Shown: one piece after another, positions 60,134 through 64,000 of the stretch
How positions within the stretch are numbered: the first letter of the stretch is position 1
How the letters are laid out: each line of letters begins with the position of its first letter
Source of the DNA: Micrococcales bacterium
Lineage (GTDB): Bacteria; Actinomycetota; Actinomycetes; S36-B12; UBA10799
Assembly: GCA_016719135.1 (NCBI GenBank)
Contig: JADKAV010000003.1
Location: 1 to 64,000, forward strand
Reading direction: 5' to 3'
DNA: 64,000 bases
Notes under the pieces: generated by a model
The model's input: only the letters and a program-made list of their open reading frames with translations
Database searches by the model: none
What the model was told of the DNA's origin: nothing
Translations under genes and position numbers: made by a program

Positions 60134-61711
60134 CTAGCGCCCGGCCAGACTTGCGGCAGCCTGTGCGGGCTCGACGAAAGCGCAGGTGCGGTCACGACGG
60201 GGAATCTTCCCGCTCACCACGAACTTGTCGATGGGCTGGTTGACACATGGCGAACGCGTGGCTCTCCAGATGATGTGCTGCGTACCGCGATAGCGAATCA
60301 TCGGCCGGCCGAAAACGCGCTGCATGCGTTTGGCCCACTTCATGGGTGTCGCGGCGTCGTGGGTCGCGTTTGCCAAGAGCACAGGCACCGCGGCGACCCG
60401 TGCGCGCTGCGAAGCCGTTTTGACCAAGGGAATGGGATCCGGTCCCAGCGCGTCCAACCCGATGCAGCCCGAGCCATACAACAAGGTCAGGGTCCCCCCG
60501 AAGACCGGCGAACGGCGCGCATTCGCAACGACGTCGTCGATGCGTTGACGTGACGAAAGACGCCTGGCGTAGTCCACACAGTTGACCACCGAGAAGCCTG
60601 CGCCCACGTTGCTGTTGGGTCGGTCCATCACGTGGTCGGCCAGTACGATCCTAGCGTCGAATCCCTCTGAATCGCCTTCGCGCGCGGTCCGTACCAGATG
60701 TGCGATTGCCGGCACATTCGCCCATGCATCCTGAAAGCCGATGAGGTCGCCGACCACATCCAGCCAGTTCCAGCGGGTGAAACGGCGGCCGTCGTTGAGA
60801 CGAATCGGATGTGCCGTCAACTGCGCGGCCGTCCGGATCACTGTCCGGTACAACGGCCGCTGATTCGCGCGGATGAACCGAAATGCGACGTCCTGGCTCG
60901 TGCCGCCGACGAGCGGCAGCGCGGGGAAACCCGCGGTGGGGTCGATACTGCCGTCCATCACCATCGCGCGGACTCTTTGCGGGTAGCGCAGCGCGTAGAC
61001 GTAGCCGATCCGGGTGCCGTAGCTGGTCGCCCAGAACGTGAGTTTGCGGTCCCCGAGAGCGGCCCGGATCCGGTCGAGGTCACGCGCCACGTTGTTGGTG
61101 CCCATGACAGCTGCAATTCGCTGGTTGTCTTCAAGGCACGCCCTATTGCCTATGCGGACAACATCGGCGAAGCGGTCGTGCACGGCGCGCCAGACCGGTA
61201 AAGGATTGAGCGCTGGACGAACTGGCCAAGGCTGGTCGCAACCGCGTAGAGCCGGCCTGGATTCTCCGATACCGCGCGGATCGAAGGCCACGAAGTCGAA
61301 ACGCTTACGGACCTGAGTTGACATGCGGTCGGCCATCTCTGCCACGATGCCGGTGCTGATGCCACCAGGGCCACCGGCATCCCACACCAGGGACCCGATT
61401 CGTTGTCGGGAAGAGCCGGTGGCCGGGATCCGGGCCAAGGCGATGCGCACAGTAGGGCCGTCGGGCCGGTCGTATCGCCGAGGCACGCGCAGCCACGCAC
61501 ACTGTTTGGTGGGGCTCAACGCGGTGGAGCAGTCTCGCCAGGTCAGCCGGGGAGCGGCTAGTTGACCCGCCGAAGCCATGGCGCCGAGTGTGGGCACCTG
61601 GATCTGTGAAGGTTGAGCCGCCGCGAGTGGCTGCGCTGCCACCGGCACGCTCAAGACCGACACCAAAGTGACCACCAAGTTGCGCACGCCACGCCCACCC
61701 ATAGCATCCAT
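60134..61711 (-). CDS. secreted TAP-type alpha/beta hydrolase
   Basis: A 525-aa exported hydrolase. Signal peptide about 10-30 (VSVLSVPVAAQPLAAA). WDAGGPGGIS forms the oxyanion region; WATSYGTRIG holds the nucleophile; NATHDAATP and TQHIIWRAT supply the acid and base. Relative of the broken gene at 27577-29093 and of mycobacterial CaeA/TAP-like proteases. Nine Cys suggest disulfides. Probably cleaves peptides or esters outside the cell. Its stop directly abuts the aceE stop. Confidence 0.88.
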   Translation of the reverse strand: MDAMGGRGVRNLVVTLVSVLSVPVAAQPLAAAQPSQIQVPTLGAMASAGQLAAPRLTWRDCSTALSPTKQCAWLRVPRRYDRPDGPTVRIALARIPATGSSRQRIGSLVWDAGGPGGISTGIVAEMADRMSTQVRKRFDFVAFDPRGIGESRPALRGCDQPWPVRPALNPLPVWRAVHDRFADVVRIGNRACLEDNQRIAAVMGTNNVARDLDRIRAALGDRKLTFWATSYGTRIGYVYALRYPQRVRAMVMDGSIDPTAGFPALPLVGGTSQDVAFRFIRANQRPLYRTVIRTAAQLTAHPIRLNDGRRFTRWNWLDVVGDLIGFQDAWANVPAIAHLVRTAREGDSEGFDARIVLADHVMDRPNSNVGAGFSVVNCVDYARRLSSRQRIDDVVANARRSPVFGGTLTLLYGSGCIGLDALGPDPIPLVKTASQRARVAAVPVLLANATHDAATPMKWAKRMQRVFGRPMIRYRGTQHIIWRATRSPCVNQPIDKFVVSGKIPRRDRTCAFVEPAQAAASLAGR

Positions 61712-61814
61712 GCTCTCGCGCGCGCCCCCTGCGATGCCCGCTCACCACATGCTGACTGCGGTGCGTGGCCGGGCTCCACGTGAGGGACCCGGTCGACGGG
61801 GCCCCCTTGCGACC

Positions 61815-63041
61815 TCAGCCGCGGCCCTGCGCCTTGGCCGCTTCCCACAATGCGTCACGGGCATCCGGGTGCGCCGCGTGCTCGATGAGCTGGCGGACCT
61901 GCTCATGCTCCTCGTTGCCGAAGATCTGGGCCAAGCCGTACTCGGTGACCACCGATGAATGCTGGAATGACGTCACCGGACCTTCGATCAGGGGCACGAT
62001 CGTGGAGACTTGTGCGCGCGGATGCCAGGACGGCAGAGCGATGAACGCGTGACCTCCCTGCGAGTGCAGTGCCCCGACGATGAAGTCGGTGGACCCGCCG
62101 AAGCCCGAGTAGATCCGGCCCTTGATGCGTGAGGCGTTCGCCTGACCGTAGAGGTCGACCTGCAGTGCGGAGTTGACGCTGATCATCGACGGGGTGCGGC
62201 TGATCCGACCCGGGTTGTTGGTCGTTTCGGTCCGGCGCATCCGCACCCGGCGGTTTCCGTCGAGCCAGTCGTACAACCGCTGGCTGCCGAACACGAACGA
62301 CGCGGTGAGCGGCACGTCGGTGTCGAAACAGCCCAACTCGTCCAGAGGAAGCACCCCGTCGGAGAACATCTCCGACCAGATCCGCAGTCCCCGGCGACCG
62401 GTCAGAGAGGAGAGAACAGCGTCCGGAACCGCGCCGATACCCAACTGCAGGGTCGCTCCATCGGGGATCTTGCTGTAGATCCGTCCGGCGATGGCTTGGG
62501 CCACCTCGTCGGGTTCGCGAGGCTCCAGCGACATCAACGGCTCGTCCACCTCGATGAAGTAGTCGATATCGTCGACGTGCACCAAGGCGTCACCGTACGT
62601 GTGCGGCATGCGGGGGTTGGCTTGCGCGATCACCAGCCCCCCACGGTCGCGCACCGCCTCCAGCACCGACGGCAGGATGTTGACCTCCAGACCCATCGAC
62701 ACCACCCCGTCACGCGGCGTCGAGGTGTGCAGCAGCAACACGTCCACCGGTAGCGACTGGCGCAGGATGACCGGGGTGAGGCTCAACCGGCATGGGTAGT
62801 ACATCAGCGAATGGCTGCGTCGCATGCCCGGTCCGACGAACGTCGTCTCGTGGGTCACACCTGGACGGCTGGGGATGTCGCCCTGGGCGTTGAGCATGTG
62901 CAGCGAATAACTGGGCACCGCGGCGTCCACGACCCGCAACAGTTCCTGCGGCGTGGCGAAGTTGCCGGGCGCGACGATCCGCGGGTGGGGCGGGATCGAC
63001 TCCAGTCGGGTTGCAAGATTCTCCGGCCGAACTCGCTTCAC
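61815..63041 (-). CDS. acetyl-CoA hydrolase/CoA-transferase family protein
   Basis: A 408-aa type I CoA-transferase (acetyl-CoA hydrolase / 4-hydroxybutyrate CoA-transferase family). Seen: VRPENLATRLES, APGNFATPQELL, the CoA-binding GIGAVPDAVLSSL and IWSEMFSDGVLPL, and the C-terminal family part ASRIKGRIYSGFGGSTDFIVGA and GGHAFIALPSW. The GTG start overlaps the stop of the response regulator (GTGA). Which acid it activates is unknown, as is whether it works as transferase or hydrolase. Confidence 0.88.
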   Translation of the reverse strand: MKRVRPENLATRLESIPPHPRIVAPGNFATPQELLRVVDAAVPSYSLHMLNAQGDIPSRPGVTHETTFVGPGMRRSHSLMYYPCRLSLTPVILRQSLPVDVLLLHTSTPRDGVVSMGLEVNILPSVLEAVRDRGGLVIAQANPRMPHTYGDALVHVDDIDYFIEVDEPLMSLEPREPDEVAQAIAGRIYSKIPDGATLQLGIGAVPDAVLSSLTGRRGLRIWSEMFSDGVLPLDELGCFDTDVPLTASFVFGSQRLYDWLDGNRRVRMRRTETTNNPGRISRTPSMISVNSALQVDLYGQANASRIKGRIYSGFGGSTDFIVGALHSQGGHAFIALPSWHPRAQVSTIVPLIEGPVTSFQHSSVVTEYGLAQIFGNEEHEQVRQLIEHAAHPDARDALWEAAKAQGRG

Positions 63042-63430
63042 AGTGTGGGCTCCATTTCGCCGCCGCCTTCCAGCACGCGGTCTATCCAGTCGAGAAGTGC
63101 CCCCGGGTCGAAAGGTTTCGGCAGGAAGACGTTGGCTCCCGCGCTCCATCCCGCCCACGTGGTCGCGTCGTCGGAAGCCGCGGTGAGCAGGATCACCGGC
63201 AGCGCGCTGGTGGCCGGCCGCGCCCGCAGTTCGGTGAGGACATCGAGTCCGCTGATCCCGGGCATCATGATGTCCAGCACCACGCAGTCGGGTAGCTGCG
63301 GCTGGCTGAGGGTCTCCAGCGCAGACGGCCCATCGACCGCCTCGAACACCACATGATCCTCGAGTTCCAGAGTGTCCCGGATAACATCTCGCACACTCGG
63401 CTCGTCGTCGACGATCAGGATCGTGGCCAT
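63038..63430 (-). CDS. single-domain response regulator
   Basis: A 130-aa stand-alone receiver domain with no output domain: TILIVDDEPSVRDVI (acidic pocket), VVLDIMMPGISG (phospho-acceptor about D52), LLTAASDD and LPKPFDPG (switch Lys). The C-terminal six residues end GGGEMEPTL. The ATG at 63430 overlaps the kinase stop by one base. Being output-less, it must act by protein contact, plausibly on the next gene product or on the kinase partner. Confidence 0.88.
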   Translation of the reverse strand: MATILIVDDEPSVRDVIRDTLELEDHVVFEAVDGPSALETLSQPQLPDCVVLDIMMPGISGLDVLTELRARPATSALPVILLTAASDDATTWAGWSAGANVFLPKPFDPGALLDWIDRVLEGGGEMEPTL

Positions 63431-64000
63431 CAAGTACCTTCCGCAATGAGTTGGAGGACGAAGGTGGATCCCTCACCAGGGATCGAATTCAGCCTAACGT
63501 CGCCGCCCATGGCACGCGCGAGTTGCCTGGATATGTGCAGACCCAGCCCGCTGCCGCCCGTCCGCATGGTCATAGGGTCTTCAATCCTGTAGAAGCGCTC
63601 GAAGACCCGTTCCTGCTCGTCGGCGGCGATCCCGGCACCGTGGTCGCGGATGAACACCTCGACACGTTCGGGGCCGGCACTGAACCTGACCTCGATCGCA
63701 GCGTCCGGCCCCGTGTATTTCACCGCGTTGCCCACGAGATTGTTGATGATCTGGATCACCCGCGTCCGATCCGCGTGCACCCACAAGGGCTCGGAGGCCG
63801 CGATGGACAGCCTGCCGTCCACCTCCGGGAATCCAGTCGCTGCCTCCCGCACCGCGTCTACTAGGTCCATGCGCTGCATGTCGACGCCGAGTTCCGCGTC
63901 GCTGGTGGTGCGTGCGGCGACCAGCAGATCGTCGACCAGCCGGGTCAGGTGGTCGGCACGTTCCTGGATCGTCTCGAGGACACCCGCGCGCTTCTCCTCG
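63430..64000 (-). CDS. sensor histidine kinase, C-terminal part (gene cut by window end)
   Basis: The last 190 residues of a histidine kinase, open at the right edge. It shows the end of the HisKA dimerisation helix (QERADHLTRLVDDLLVAAR), then the ATPase domain: N box (NLVGNAVKYTG), G1 (DHGAGIA), F box (VFERFYRIED) and G2 (GGSGLGLHISRQLA). The His-box itself is outside the window. Coupled to the response regulator, so kinase, regulator and CoA-transferase form an operon. Confidence 0.92.
   Translation of the reverse strand, partial: EEKRAGVLETIQERADHLTRLVDDLLVAARTTSDAELGVDMQRMDLVDAVREAATGFPEVDGRLSIAASEPLWVHADRTRVIQIINNLVGNAVKYTGPDAAIEVRFSAGPERVEVFIRDHGAGIAADEQERVFERFYRIEDPMTMRTGGSGLGLHISRQLARAMGGDVRLNSIPGEGSTFVLQLIAEGT

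Overview
The window is high-GC DNA from an actinobacterium, probably an uncultured or environmental lineage; I cannot name the genus. Signs of this are a Gram-positive class II GalT, a DUF3052 gene beside a homodimeric E1 (aceE), an F420-type luciferase-like oxidoreductase, two DUF222/HNH (13E12-type) genes, a class A-like RNase P RNA, a Zur-controlled zinc ABC operon, and many ATGA/GTGA stop-start overlaps. There is no plasmid, phage or CRISPR hallmark. It reads as ordinary chromosome with small mobile-like or addiction modules (two HNH genes, two toxin-antitoxin pairs).

Layout. 0-1.3 kb: small hydrophilic stress-type proteins. 1.3-6.1 kb: galactose/galactoside use (galK-galT, divergent GH1 glycosidase) and an aquaporin. 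6.2-10.3 kb: L,D-transpeptidase, zinc-ribbon membrane protein, phosphoribosyltransferase, PhaC-like hydrolase. 10.3-11.7 kb: an HNH gene behind a tandemly repeated 146-bp leader. 13.7-20.1 kb: a metal (probably copper) resistance island: a two-component system and SHOCT protein divergent from a DUF305 lipoprotein, a BNR-repeat lipoprotein, a CPC-type P-ATPase with two metal-binding N-domains and a small membrane protein. An inverted pair of 17-bp operators lies between the two arms. 20.1-25.3 kb: PfkB kinase, znuABC-zur behind a Zur-like box, RsgA, a VOC protein. 25.3-31.2 kb: TauE-type transporter and secreted serine hydrolases. 31.3-34.1 kb: LysR divergent from psuG-psuK (pseudouridine breakdown). 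34-46.7 kb: LLM oxidoreductase, triple-PepSY protein, beta-lactamase-fold hydrolase, second HNH gene, a 651-aa unknown, NarL-type two-component system, and three secreted proteins of unknown function. 46.8-49 kb: VapBC, Uma2, RHH-RelE. 49.1-51.5 kb: rnpB, PCu(A)C lipoprotein, DyP peroxidase. 52-64 kb: SulP transporter, an overlapping tRNA-Val/DUF34/zinc-ribbon/AlaX-like cluster, DUF3052, aceE, a secreted hydrolase, and a kinase-regulator-CoA-transferase operon cut by the window end.

Four otherwise good genes (galK, a TAP-type hydrolase, a serine hydrolase, DyP) are each broken by one apparent single-base deletion. Each break can be repaired by adding one base to a neighbouring run of identical bases. 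The shared pattern suggests homopolymer errors in the assembly more than four independent pseudogenes, so raw reads should be consulted before the 'pseudogene' calls are used.

The strongest candidates for undescribed biology are the 146-bp leader array and the motif shared by both HNH genes, the inverted 17-bp operator pair in the metal island, a beta-lactamase-fold lipoprotein lacking its catalytic lysine, the tRNA-Val that abuts a protein start codon, the purine-rich strand of the 51.5-52 kb gap, and the 765-aa secreted protein of no recognised family.
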